Below, piece by piece: positions 1 through 7,412 of a DNA stretch of 17,748 nucleotides (positions are counted from its first letter, which is position 1; the number at the start of each line of letters is the position of its first letter). The translations under genes and the position numbers were made by a program. Source of the DNA: UBA1738 sp045580145 (GTDB lineage Bacteria > Bacillota > Clostridia > UBA1381); the NCBI GenBank assembly GCA_045580145.1, contig JAZNNI010000121.1, forward strand, positions 1 to 17,748, given 5' to 3'. A model generated the notes under the pieces. That model did not search any database and was not told where the DNA came from. It was given only the letters and a program-made list of their open reading frames with translations.

Positions 1-605
1 GCACCCGGGTCACCTTCGTCGGCGTTACAAGCAACATACTTCTGGTCACCAACAGCATCGTGAGTAAACTGCCACTTCATACCTGTCGGGAATCCGCCGC
101 CGCCTCTGCCGCGAAGTCCTGAGTCCTTGATAATCTGGATAACTTCTTCAGGAGTCATCTCAGTTAAAACCTTACCAAGTGCCTGATATCCGTCAACAGC
201 GATATATTCGTCAATGTTTTCAGGGTTTATAACACCACAGTTTCTGAGCGCAACACGCATCTGCTTTGCATAGAACTGTGTCTCGTTAAGTGACTTGATA
301 TTATCCTCTTCAACTGTTTCACTATAAAGAAGTCTCTTTACGATACGTCCCTTTAAAAGATGCTCTTCAACGATTTCCTTAACGTCATCCTTTTCAACAC
401 GGCTATAGAATGCGCCTTCAGGATATACAACTACGATTGGTCCCAAAGCACAAAGTCCAAAACATCCTGTCTGAACGATTTTAACTTCGTTTTCAAGATT
501 GTTTTCTTTTAAGCGGTTTTCAAACTCTTCCTGAAGTTTTACCGAGCCAGATGAAGTACAGCCGGTACCACCGCAAATCAAAACGTGTGATCTGTATATA
601 TTCAT
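1..605 (-). CDS. hydB: NADH-binding flavoprotein subunit of [FeFe] hydrogenase (NuoF-like), N-terminal 201 residues
   Basis: Translating the minus strand from the ATG at 605 gives an open frame of 201 codons running off the window edge, so only the N-terminal third is present. An N-terminal thioredoxin-like [2Fe-2S] domain has ligands C11, C16, C48 and C52. From about residue 164 comes the NuoF signature GLRGRGGGGFPTGMKW, followed by CNADEGDPG at 193-201, part of the FMN/NADH site. In multimeric clostridial and Thermotoga hydrogenases this subunit passes electrons between NAD(H) and the hydrogenase, commonly by electron bifurcation. An AGGGGG ribosome binding site precedes the start, 17 bases after the upstream [2Fe-2S] gene. 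The FeS-bearing N-terminus is typical of HydB rather than of respiratory NuoF. The catalytic hydA probably follows outside the window (inference). Confidence 0.95.
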   Translation of the reverse strand, partial: MNIYRSHVLICGGTGCTSSGSVKLQEEFENRLKENNLENEVKIVQTGCFGLCALGPIVVVYPEGAFYSRVEKDDVKEIVEEHLLKGRIVKRLLYSETVEEDNIKSLNETQFYAKQMRVALRNCGVINPENIDEYIAVDGYQALGKVLTEMTPEEVIQIIKDSGLRGRGGGGFPTGMKWQFTHDAVGDQKYVACNADEGDPG

Positions 606-622
606 TTAACTAACCCCCTATT

Positions 623-994
623 TTATTTCTCTTCTGCACCAACTAAATATTCTTTAACAGGCTGATTGTTGATGATGTGTTCAGCCACAACACGTGCAGC
701 CTTTTCCTCTGTCATCTTAACATAGGTAACCTTTTCCTCACCAGGAACGTATACCTCAACAATCGGCTCGTAGCGGCACATACCGATACATCCGGTCTGT
801 GTAACCGTTACATTTGCAAGGTTTCTCTTTTCGATTTCCTGCAGGAATGCATTTAAAACAGGGCGAGCACCCGCTGCGATACCGCAAGTAGCCATACCTA
901 CAACAATTCGTGTTCCGTCTTCGCGTTCTTTACGCAAATTAACCTGATTCAAGGCTCTGTTTCGGATTTCCTGCAATTCTGCCAAACTTTTCAT
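623..994 (-). CDS. thioredoxin-like [2Fe-2S] ferredoxin-domain protein of the hydrogenase operon
   Basis: A 123-residue protein. The ATG at 994 is chosen over an upstream in-frame ATG at 1015 because AGGAGG lies seven bases before it. The fold is inferred from the pattern TCGIAAGA (C37) and TGCIGMC (C69, C73), which resembles the thioredoxin-like ferredoxin domain of NuoE and HydB. Those domains use C-x4-C plus C-x3-C; here the position matching the second cysteine is Gly42, so only three of four usual ligands are visible. I believe the TCGIAAGA form recurs in proteins of clostridial hydrogenase operons, so this may be a family trait rather than damage. It probably serves as an electron-transfer or assembly partner of the adjacent hydB product. 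No membrane segment or signal peptide is seen. Confidence 0.85.
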   Translation of the reverse strand: MKSLAELQEIRNRALNQVNLRKEREDGTRIVVGMATCGIAAGARPVLNAFLQEIEKRNLANVTVTQTGCIGMCRYEPIVEVYVPGEEKVTYVKMTEEKAARVVAEHIINNQPVKEYLVGAEEK

Positions 995-1022
995 AATTGA
1001 CCTCCTAAAATACATTTTTTAT

Positions 1023-1577
1023 TTAAATGCCGTGCGACTCTCTTATTTCGCTCAGCCCTTCCTTTATATATCCGTCAATCCACATTACCACGTCGGGTAG
1101 GTCAAGCGGCACATCGCCAAGGACCTGCCTTAACTCTCGTGTATCAAGAGTAAATGTCTTTCCGCGTTTTGTGTGGCGGTATAAAAAGTCAATTTCAGGG
1201 GAACCGGAAATCAAGGTTTCCATAGTTCCTGCCATATCGCCGATTGGTGCGCGGTCAATGTGGTTATACTGGAAAGTTACACACATTTTTGTTCCTACGC
1301 CCACCTTCGACGTTATTGTAAGCCCTCCGCCGCACGCTTCTGCCGCCGCCTCAAAGAGCGGTATCCCCAGCCCGACCTTTCGGGTTGTACGTGTGGTGGA
1401 AAACGGGTCTTTTACCTTTTTCAAAAAATCCTCGCTCATTCCGCACCCGTTGTCCTTTATTGATATAGTAAGAAGATTGTTTTCTTCGTCCTCGTCCACA
1501 AAAATTTCAATCAAGGATGCTTTTGCTTTTACGGAATTTTTTGCAATATCTAAAATGTGTAGTGATAATTCCTTCAT
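1023..1577 (-). CDS. stand-alone histidine-kinase-like (GHKL) ATPase, hydrogenase operon
   Basis: A 184-residue cytoplasmic protein with a GHKL ATP-binding domain: N-box around N14 (HILDIAKNS), G1 box DNGCGM at 42-47 and G2 box GLGIPL at 69-74, with a later glycine motif VGVGT near 92-96. No dimerisation/phosphoacceptor helix, sensor or receiver domain precedes it, so it is not a complete two-component kinase. A roughly 75-residue C-terminal extension is of unknown role. The start lies five bases after the PHP gene stop, implying translational coupling. ATPases of this type recur in clostridial NADH-dependent hydrogenase clusters (recollection of gene neighbourhoods). Its target is unknown; regulation of, or chaperoning for, the hydrogenase is only inference. 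The second GHKL protein at 3921-4331 is more like anti-sigma factors. Confidence 0.85.
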   Translation of the reverse strand: MKELSLHILDIAKNSVKAKASLIEIFVDEDEENNLLTISIKDNGCGMSEDFLKKVKDPFSTTRTTRKVGLGIPLFEAAAEACGGGLTITSKVGVGTKMCVTFQYNHIDRAPIGDMAGTMETLISGSPEIDFLYRHTKRGKTFTLDTRELRQVLGDVPLDLPDVVMWIDGYIKEGLSEIRESHGI

Positions 1578-1582
1578 ATCAA

Positions 1583-2275
1583 TTACCTGAATATGTCATA
1601 GACGCTTTTCTCGTCTAAAAATGCCTCTGCCATCGAAATGTCCTGAAGATAGTGCGCGTCCGAGTTTCTGAAAATTTTATATTTTGAAAGCTCAGGGCGA
1701 GCCGCAAGATATGCAGGCAGGTCGGCTGTACTTTTTGAAACCTCAATATTTTTTATATCAATATCGTCAGGGATAAATCCCAAATTAGTAAGCACGCTGT
1801 AGGAATGTCTGTCAACGTGCGCTGGAATGAATATTCCGCCAACCGATTTTACTAAATCGAAAACTTCATTTATAGAAAGCGACGACGACGAAATCAAAAG
1901 CTTTTCTTCATAGCCGCATATATTGTCGTTTTCATCCATAAAAACCTGCTCGCCGAAGATGTCGGGGCGGTTTTTTATGTCAGGAAGGCTCTTATAAACA
2001 ACCTTTGCCGCAGCCTCTGCCGCGTCAAGCGATGGATAAAGTGTCAGAATATGAACTTCCTCCGCTGTTTCAATCTCCATTCCCGCCAAAACTGTAACAC
2101 CGCACGCCTTTCCGACCTCCATTGCCGCTTTTACATTCCCGACTGTGTTATGGTCTGAAATCGCGATTGCCGAAAGTCCCGAAAGCGCCGCCATATTTAC
2201 AATATTATTCGGTGTCATATCCTTGTCGCCGCAGGGCGAAAGTGCGGAATGGATATGGAAGTCATAGTAAATCAT
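1583..2275 (-). CDS. PHP-domain metal-dependent phosphoesterase
   Basis: A 230-residue protein with the PHP (polymerase and histidinol phosphatase) metal-site pattern: DFHIHS (H7, H9), SDHN (D41, H42), GMEIET (E67/E69), H75, PAHVDR (H153) and NSDAHY (D206, H208). These residues form a two- or three-metal centre in the family, which hydrolyses phosphate mono- or diesters, including nucleotides. The substrate here cannot be told from sequence. The start codon is one base after the stop of the upstream DRTGG gene (TGA-T-ATG), so the two are very likely translationally coupled. Its position inside a hydrogenase operon beside DRTGG and ATPase genes suggests a nucleotide-linked signalling or maturation role, but that is inference. 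It has no polymerase domain and no membrane segment. Confidence 0.9.
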   Translation of the reverse strand: MIYYDFHIHSALSPCGDKDMTPNNIVNMAALSGLSAIAISDHNTVGNVKAAMEVGKACGVTVLAGMEIETAEEVHILTLYPSLDAAEAAAKVVYKSLPDIKNRPDIFGEQVFMDENDNICGYEEKLLISSSSLSINEVFDLVKSVGGIFIPAHVDRHSYSVLTNLGFIPDDIDIKNIEVSKSTADLPAYLAARPELSKYKIFRNSDAHYLQDISMAEAFLDEKSVYDIFR

Positions 2276-2276
2276 A

Positions 2277-2606
2277 TCAGATTTCCCCGCCCAGCTTTAA
2301 CGCAAGGCTGTAAGCAGTTTCGTCACTTTTTAAAATTATAATTTCTTCATCGTTCGCTTTATTTATAACATTTTCATCCGCCGAAACGCCTTCGCAGAGG
2401 ATTATGCAAGCACAGTCGGTAAGCGATGCAACGGCAACAATGTTTATATTGTTCATTATCGTTATCCACGCATCACCCTGCTGCGCCTTTCCCATAACCC
2501 AACTTAAAAGGTCACCGATATAGCAGCCTTTTATTTCACGGTCGGCAAATTCGGGTTTTGTGATTAGTGTCAGGTTAAGCTTTTTAATAAGTTCCGATAT
2601 TTTCAT
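2277..2606 (-). CDS. DRTGG-domain protein (short, first of two in the operon)
   Basis: A 109-residue protein whose whole length fits the DRTGG-type domain known from HPr kinase N-termini and phosphotransacetylase-associated proteins. Visible signs are a conserved-looking segment at 25-40 (IKGCYIGDLLSWVMG), an alternating hydrophobic core and ACIILCEGV near 66-74. Stand-alone DRTGG proteins occur in clostridial hydrogenase operons; their biochemical role is not established. Only a weak ribosome binding site is seen upstream, and the gene starts 21 bases after the H-cluster protein gene, so translation probably depends on that gene. A distinct DRTGG paralogue lies at 4324-4683, placing one such protein on each side of the H-cluster/ATPase pair. 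Domain assignment is moderate because short DRTGG proteins diverge strongly. Confidence 0.75.
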   Translation of the reverse strand: MKISELIKKLNLTLITKPEFADREIKGCYIGDLLSWVMGKAQQGDAWITIMNNINIVAVASLTDCACIILCEGVSADENVINKANDEEIIILKSDETAYSLALKLGGEI

Positions 2607-2627
2607 AAAACATACCAGGGCTTTCTT

Positions 2628-3911
2628 TTATTTTTCGTCAAAGGCTTCGTTTAAGTCAATAAGCTGCTTAGCAAGCTTTTTGATTTCCTCTCTCATAACA
2701 AAGACACAATCCTTTTCGCTTGCATAGCCACGGACAATATCCTCGGCAAGAGCCTTACACGAGGGTGCTCCGCAAGAGCCACAGTCCATTTTCGGAAGCC
2801 GCTCGCAAAGCTCATCCATTCTCTCCATTTTCTGCATAGCCTTTTCAAGATCTTCGTCAAGTCCTGAGTGAACTCTGCCCTCAACACTCTTTTCCCATTT
2901 TAACTTTTCTATGTCAAGGTCTTGCGGTTCTTCATTTACCTTTCGCATTTTTGATGCTTGAGTAATTCTTCGAGATGCAATAAACGGATTTTCAACATTT
3001 AATGCACCGCCTGAGCAGCCGCTTGTGCAAGCCGCAAGCTCAATAAACTCAACATCCTTTACCTTTCCATATTCAATTTCCTCAAGGACCTTTATGACGT
3101 TGTTTATTCCGTCAACGGCGATATAATCATAGGCCCCCGAGCCTTTACATTCTCCGCCGCTTCTTGCCCAGAAAATCCCTTCTCTTCCCGAAACCGAGAG
3201 TGGCTTTATCTCATCGATATTGCCGATTAGAGGTCTGATTTTCATATATGCGTCCTTTACCGAAATTGCTCCGCTGACATAGGATTTTTCCAATGTGAGC
3301 GGTGATTTTATGCTTGTCACTTTAGCAGGACAGGGCGAAATAAAGAATATTCCTATTTCCTCATCCTGAAGACCTGTTTTCTTTTTAGCTTCCTCCCTTG
3401 CGAGCATTGCCGCCGCCTCCATAGGAGACACAAGGCTCAAAACGTGCTCTAAAAGGTCCGGAAACCTCTCTCTCATAAGCCGCAAAACCGCCGGACACGC
3501 CGAGCTTATAACCGGCTTTTTTAGACTATCTTCCGCGAGTAGTTTTTTAGTAGCCGCGCTTACATACTCCGCACCTCTTGCCACCTCAAAAACATCGTCA
3601 AAGCCGATTTTTAAAAACGCGGTGAGAATTTCGTCTACACTTGTTTCGTTTTTAAACTGGCTGTAAAAGGACGGCGCAGGCATAGCCACATTATACTTAA
3701 AGTTTTCCAGCATCGAAAAATCGTCTGCCGCCGCAAGCTTTGCGTGTGACTGACACACTCTTATACACTCGCCGCAATCAATACAGCGGGGTTTTATGAT
3801 TTTTGCTTTGCCGTGGCGCACCCTGATCGCCTCTGTCGGACAGTGCGAGATACAGTTCGTGCAGCCGTGACATTTGCTTTTATCAAGAGTTACTGAGTGG
3901 AAATATGTCAT
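2628..3911 (-). CDS. H-cluster and ferredoxin-domain protein resembling sensory [FeFe] hydrogenase (HydS-type), without PAS domain
   Basis: A 427-residue protein. Two N-terminal [4Fe-4S] motifs have ligands C14, C17, C20, C24 and C43, C46, C49, C53. The [FeFe]-hydrogenase large-subunit domain spans about 75-320. All four cysteines that anchor the H-cluster have counterparts: C139 (SSACPA), C194 (ISPCPAK), C295 and C299 (ACTSGCSGG). The proton-relay cysteine before the first is Ala138, and the methionine two residues before the second is Ser192. A C-terminal FeS domain follows: DCGSCGAPSC, C377, C380, C385, probably C402. The substitutions and the GGALNVENP ending resemble putative sensory hydrogenases rather than catalytic HydA. 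Unlike sensory forms I recall, no PAS, kinase or phosphatase domain follows. A sensor or electron-relay role is inference. GAGGTG precedes the start. Confidence 0.88.
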   Translation of the reverse strand: MTYFHSVTLDKSKCHGCTNCISHCPTEAIRVRHGKAKIIKPRCIDCGECIRVCQSHAKLAAADDFSMLENFKYNVAMPAPSFYSQFKNETSVDEILTAFLKIGFDDVFEVARGAEYVSAATKKLLAEDSLKKPVISSACPAVLRLMRERFPDLLEHVLSLVSPMEAAAMLAREEAKKKTGLQDEEIGIFFISPCPAKVTSIKSPLTLEKSYVSGAISVKDAYMKIRPLIGNIDEIKPLSVSGREGIFWARSGGECKGSGAYDYIAVDGINNVIKVLEEIEYGKVKDVEFIELAACTSGCSGGALNVENPFIASRRITQASKMRKVNEEPQDLDIEKLKWEKSVEGRVHSGLDEDLEKAMQKMERMDELCERLPKMDCGSCGAPSCKALAEDIVRGYASEKDCVFVMREEIKKLAKQLIDLNEAFDEK

Positions 3912-3920
3912 AATTTCACC

Positions 3921-4331
3921 TCACAGATTTATAATCAACGTAAGCTTCGTTCCCATTCCGGGTGCAGTTTCAATCTGCATATCATCTGTGTACTTTTTCA
4001 TATTCGGAAGTCCCATTCCTGCTCCAAAGCCAAGCTCACGCACACGGTCTGATGCAGTTGAATAACCCTCCTGCATAGCAAGGTCAATGTTAGCAATTCC
4101 GGGACCCTTGTCAGTAAAGGTAATCTTTATTTCCTTGCCCGAAATTTCAGCTATACATTCACCGCCTCCACCGTGAATAATTGTATTTATCTCGGCTTCA
4201 TACATAGCAATGGCAACCTTTCTCACAATCTCAGGTGAAATACCAAGTCTTTTCAAAATTGCTTTAAAATTGCTTGATGCTTCTCCTGCCGAAGAAAAAT
4301 CATCTCCCGAAATTTCATAGTTTTTAATCAT
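3921..4331 (-). CDS. SpoIIAB/RsbW-like ATP-binding protein
   Basis: A 136-residue GHKL ATPase close in size to the anti-sigma factors SpoIIAB and RsbW. Motifs: N-box with N49 (YEAEINTIIHG), G1 DKGPGI at 74-79, and G2 GFGAGMGLPNM at 101-111. Family members bind ATP and can phosphorylate anti-anti-sigma proteins or sequester sigma factors. No STAS-domain antagonist or sigma gene is nearby, so a classical partner-switching role is not supported by context. The start overlaps the end of the upstream DRTGG gene by eight bases and an AAGGGGG ribosome binding site lies inside that gene. The paired DRTGG-ATPase order recurs in clostridial hydrogenase operons, and the ATPase may act with the H-cluster protein immediately downstream (inference). 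Confidence 0.88.
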   Translation of the reverse strand: MIKNYEISGDDFSSAGEASSNFKAILKRLGISPEIVRKVAIAMYEAEINTIIHGGGGECIAEISGKEIKITFTDKGPGIANIDLAMQEGYSTASDRVRELGFGAGMGLPNMKKYTDDMQIETAPGMGTKLTLIINL

Positions 4332-4683
4332 TGCTGTTCCCCCTTATGCCTGCAGCATAGAGTTTTCCTGAAGATGTGTAAAGCGTCAAGCTTGTAGCAA
4401 GTAGTGTTATTCCCTTTTCCTTTGCAAGCTCAACCACGTCTTCGGTAGGTACCTTTCCGCGGACGAAGCAAACAGCGCCTATATCCATCATTTCTGCAGT
4501 ACGTATCACCTGTGAGTTTATAAGACCGGTCAAAAGCAATGACTGGTCCTTCACAAATGCAAGAACATCGCTCATAAGGTCACTTCCAAAGGCAGTGTTT
4601 ATTTCCTTTTTTGAAAGCTCTGCATCTGTTTCTCCGCTTAACACCGAAGCATTTAAAACCGCTTTAATTTCAGATAATATCAT
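4324..4683 (-). CDS. DRTGG-domain protein (second of two)
   Basis: A 119-residue protein. The stretch around 33-58 (GSDLMSDVLAF followed by LLLTGLINSQ) and IGAVCFVRGK at 68-77 match the core of DRTGG domains, which elsewhere form part of HPr kinase and phosphotransacetylase-linked proteins and are often found in redox or signalling contexts. It probably forms a small alpha/beta domain without catalytic residues that I can recognise. It lies 36 bases downstream of the NuoE-like gene, with an AAAGGA ribosome binding site, and overlaps the anti-sigma-like ATPase by eight bases, so these two proteins are probably made in balanced amounts. Compared with the shorter DRTGG protein at 2277-2606 the sequence is clearly divergent, so this is not a recent duplication. 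Confidence 0.82.
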   Translation of the reverse strand: MILSEIKAVLNASVLSGETDAELSKKEINTAFGSDLMSDVLAFVKDQSLLLTGLINSQVIRTAEMMDIGAVCFVRGKVPTEDVVELAKEKGITLLATSLTLYTSSGKLYAAGIRGNSND

Positions 4684-4719
4684 ACTTTTATTCCTTTCAT
4701 AAAAGAGACAAGCTATTTT

Positions 4720-5214
4720 TTATGCGTTGTATTTTGCCAATATATCGTCAACGTCCTTTACTGTAAGACGTCCGTAAACCTCGTCATTTACAGTGAGTAC
4801 CGGCGCAAGACCGCACGCACCTATACAACGTGTTGCGTCCAAAGAGAATTTTCCGTCCGGTGTGCATTCACCAACGTCAATTCCGAGGCGCTCCTTAAAC
4901 TTTTCAAGAATATCTCCTGAGCCTTTAACGTAGCAGGCTGTTCCCAAGCATATTCCGATTTGGTATTCACCCTTTGGATTGAGTGAAAACTGTGTATAGA
5001 AGGTTACTATTCCGTAGATTTCTGCTAATGGTACATTTAAGCCCTCTGAAATCATTTCCTGAACCTCAATCGGAAGATATCCGTAAATGCCCTGTGCTTC
5101 GTGCAGTACAGGAATAACAGCGCCTTCCTCATCCTTGTGAGCAGCAATGACTTCCATAAGTTTTGCTTCTTGTTCTTTAGTGCCTTTAAATGGCATTGTA
5201 CTTGCTTTGTTCAT
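4720..5214 (-). CDS. hydC: NuoE-like [2Fe-2S] subunit of NAD-linked [FeFe] hydrogenase
   Basis: A 164-residue protein of the 24 kDa NADH dehydrogenase subunit family. An N-terminal helical region (YGYLPIEVQEMI, then AEIYGIVTFYTQF, about 44-76) leads into the thioredoxin-like [2Fe-2S] domain with ligands C89 and C94 (CLGTAC) and C130 and C134 (CIGAC). In multimeric hydrogenases it forms the NADH-side module with HydB. The ATG at 5214 is preferred over an in-frame ATG at 5241 because AAGGAGG lies just before it and the nine extra residues are basic and unlike the family. It is the first gene of the hydrogenase operon, directly behind the predicted promoter at 5240-5265. The length is normal for the family. 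Confidence 0.95.
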   Translation of the reverse strand: MNKASTMPFKGTKEQEAKLMEVIAAHKDEEGAVIPVLHEAQGIYGYLPIEVQEMISEGLNVPLAEIYGIVTFYTQFSLNPKGEYQIGICLGTACYVKGSGDILEKFKERLGIDVGECTPDGKFSLDATRCIGACGLAPVLTVNDEVYGRLTVKDVDDILAKYNA

Positions 5215-5239
5215 TTTTTTCCTCCTTATCCTTTTTTGC

Positions 5240-5265
5240 ATTATAGCCTAGTTTCCATTATATCA
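5240..5265 (-). promoter_or_regulatory. Predicted sigma-A promoter(s) of the hydrogenase operon
   Basis: On the minus strand, an extended -10 element TGATATAAT lies at 5265-5257, and a second TATAAT at 5245-5240. No good TTGACA-like -35 is seen at standard spacing for either, which fits an extended -10 promoter for the first. The region lies in a very AT-rich gap just upstream of the hydC ribosome binding site. It is the only promoter-like signal found for the operon. Confidence 0.5.
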
Positions 5266-5336
5266 TATAAAAATTTAAAAATCTACATTATAATTAAAAA
5301 AATATGAATTAAAACAAATATTGTTATAAAATTAAC

Positions 5337-5363
5337 AAAAAAACTTTTCTACCTTAGAGAAAA
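5337..5363 (-). terminator. Probable rho-independent terminator downstream of rmuC
   Basis: On the minus strand TTTTCT (5363-5358 side) and AGAAAA (5350-5345 side) form a six-pair stem with a seven-base loop, followed after one G by seven Ts. The stem is AT-rich and weak, but it lies 38 bases after the rmuC stop and before the hydrogenase promoter, where a transcript end is expected. Confidence 0.5.
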
Positions 5364-5401
5364 TTGACAAGAATGACCTTAATCTTCGCAAAAATATGCA
5401 T

Positions 5402-6643
5402 TTATTCCTCGTTAAACAGGTCTGTTTTTTCCTCCGCACTGTCACTCAGGCTTTCTACATCCTTGAGCTTTCTCAAAATTGCACGAGTCCTTGTGCCAAC
5501 CAATTTATCCAGTTCATTATTTGCCTGCACAAGACGGTTTTGTGTTGCCTCTAAAACTGTGCCGAATTTATCAAATTCACTCTTTACCGCCGACAACACA
5601 TTCCATACTTCAACACTGCGTTTTTGAATTGCGAGTGTCTTAAAGCCCATCTGGAGTGAATTTAACAGCGCCGCCATAGTGCTTGGCCCTGCGATATTTA
5701 CCTTATACATACTTTGCAAGGTCTCCACCATTCCCTGATTTACAACCTCTGCATAAAGCCCCTCAAACGGGAGGAACATAATTGCAAAATCGGTAGTATG
5801 CGGCGGTTCTATGTACTTATCGTGAATATCCTTGGCAAACAGCTTGATTCTTGTAAGCAAAACTGCCATTGCCGCCTTTATCCGCTCTGCATCACCATCT
5901 TCATAAGCGCTTTGCAGCTCATAAAATGCATCACCAGGGAATTTTGAGTCAATCGGAAGATACACAAAGCCATCTTCATTGGGCATCTTTACTGCAAATT
6001 CAACCGGATTTTTGCTTCCCGGAACTGTTACGACATTTTCCTCATACTGCTCTGGCGAAAGAATTTCCTTCAAAATTGCACCAAGCTGAATTTCGCCCAA
6101 TATTCCCCTTGTTTTCACATTAGAAAGGACTTTTTTAAGATCCCCTACCCCGACTGCCAAGGTCTGCATTTCGCCGAGGCCTTTATAAACCTGCTCTAAG
6201 CGTTCACTGACCATCTTAAAAGATTCGCTCATCTTTTCGTCCAGAGTTTTCTGCAGCTTTTCATCCACAGTTTTTCGCATATCCTCAAGTTTTTTTGAAT
6301 TATCCTCCTGCATTGCAAGAAGGCTTTTCATCATTACATCGCGCATCGCCTCAAGCTTTTGCTCATTGCCCTGCTCAAAGGTTTTGAACCTTTCCTCCAT
6401 CTGCGAAAGGCTACCTAAAACTGCCTTATTCATTTCTCCTTGCTTATCGGTTATGTTTTTATCGATTTCCAAAAACTTCTTCGACTGATATTCGTCGGTA
6501 TCCTTTTGGTTTTTGGATATCATTTCCCCCAAAAGCTTTATGGTTTCAATCGTTTTGGGATTTTCTGCCGGCTTTTTCACAATCATTGTTATAATCAGAA
6601 CCAGCACCAAAACTGCCAGTATCATAAGCAATATTTCCGTCAT
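5402..6643 (-). CDS. rmuC: RmuC-family DNA recombination protein
   Basis: A 413-residue protein with an N-terminal membrane helix at about 3-22 (MILAVLVLVLIITMIV), a long charged coiled coil at about 35-165 and the RmuC nuclease-like core from about 175 to 370, recognisable by TRGILGEIQLGAILKEIL, YLPIDSKFPGDAF and FAIMFLPFEGLYAEV. RmuC limits DNA inversions and recombination in E. coli; a restriction-endonuclease-like fold is predicted for the family but its activity is poorly defined. AAGGAGG precedes the start. The gene lies ten bases after the Nif3-family gene and probably shares its transcript. Nothing seems truncated. Confidence 0.93.
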   Translation of the reverse strand: MTEILLMILAVLVLVLIITMIVKKPAENPKTIETIKLLGEMISKNQKDTDEYQSKKFLEIDKNITDKQGEMNKAVLGSLSQMEERFKTFEQGNEQKLEAMRDVMMKSLLAMQEDNSKKLEDMRKTVDEKLQKTLDEKMSESFKMVSERLEQVYKGLGEMQTLAVGVGDLKKVLSNVKTRGILGEIQLGAILKEILSPEQYEENVVTVPGSKNPVEFAVKMPNEDGFVYLPIDSKFPGDAFYELQSAYEDGDAERIKAAMAVLLTRIKLFAKDIHDKYIEPPHTTDFAIMFLPFEGLYAEVVNQGMVETLQSMYKVNIAGPSTMAALLNSLQMGFKTLAIQKRSVEVWNVLSAVKSEFDKFGTVLEATQNRLVQANNELDKLVGTRTRAILRKLKDVESLSDSAEEKTDLFNEE

Positions 6644-6653
6644 AGTTTCCTCC

Positions 6654-7412
6654 TTATATGAATTTAATCACGTTTCCGGGTCTGTATTTAACCATCTCTA
6701 TCCCCAAATCTTCTAAAACTTTTTCAAAGATTTCTAAAACAACTATTTCTGTCGGGTAATGCCCTGCATCTATTATACTTATACCTTCACCCGCAAAATT
6801 CAGCATATTATGGTATTTTGTGTCCCCCGTTATCATAACATCCGCATTTTTCTCAATCGCAAAAGGTATACTGTCACTACACGCACCTGAGCCTATGGCT
6901 ATTCTTTTCACTTTCTTTTTTATGTCCCCCACCACTTGCACCGCAGGTGTGTTTAGTTTTTCTTTAACAATCTCACAAAACGCATCAAGGCTCATTTCCT
7001 CCTTTAAATCTCCCACACGCCCCAGTCCGTTATCTTCAAGCACCTCGGCTCTTTGAAGCTCAAAAAGGTCGGCAAGATATGCATTTATCCCCCGCCCGGC
7101 AACATCGCAGTTTGTGTGAGCTGCGTATATACTTATTTTATTCTCAATAGCCTTGATTAAAAGTCTTCCCAAAGCCGTTTCCTTCGTAATTTTATTTACC
7201 GGCGAAAACATTATGGGATGATGCGAAACTATAAGCTCTGCACTCTCCTCTATACATCTATCCACGGTATCCTCCGTCACATCAAGAGCAAGCGCAATCT
7301 TTTTTATGTCCCTATTTTTATCACCAACTAAAAGTCCTACATTGTCCCACTCATATGCCGCTTCCTTCGGAAACTCTTTCTCCAGCCTTTTTATAATCTC
7401 ACAAAGCTTCAT
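6654..7412 (-). CDS. Nif3-like dinuclear metal-centre protein
   Basis: A 252-residue protein of the Nif3/YbgI/YqfO family. Conserved metal ligands are visible: H64 and H65 (SHHPIMF), H99 and D103 (AAHTNCDVAG), and H218 and E222 (DAGHYPTE), in the family's usual spacing around a toroid-forming two-metal site. Its enzymatic role is debated; some annotations call it GTP cyclohydrolase I type 2, which I would not adopt. At 252 residues it is the short form, lacking the inserted PII-like domain of longer B. subtilis YqfO. The start overlaps the end of trmK by 14 bases and carries AAAGGAG. Pairing of this gene with trmK is a common Firmicute arrangement and supports both calls. Confidence 0.93.
   Translation of the reverse strand: MKLCEIIKRLEKEFPKEAAYEWDNVGLLVGDKNRDIKKIALALDVTEDTVDRCIEESAELIVSHHPIMFSPVNKITKETALGRLLIKAIENKISIYAAHTNCDVAGRGINAYLADLFELQRAEVLEDNGLGRVGDLKEEMSLDAFCEIVKEKLNTPAVQVVGDIKKKVKRIAIGSGACSDSIPFAIEKNADVMITGDTKYHNMLNFAGEGISIIDAGHYPTEIVVLEIFEKVLEDLGIEMVKYRPGNVIKFI

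Noticed and set aside
1027..1590. A 187-codon plus-strand frame
   Set aside because: It lies opposite the GHKL ATPase gene, which has clear motifs; its serine-rich, low-complexity composition is typical of an antisense shadow.
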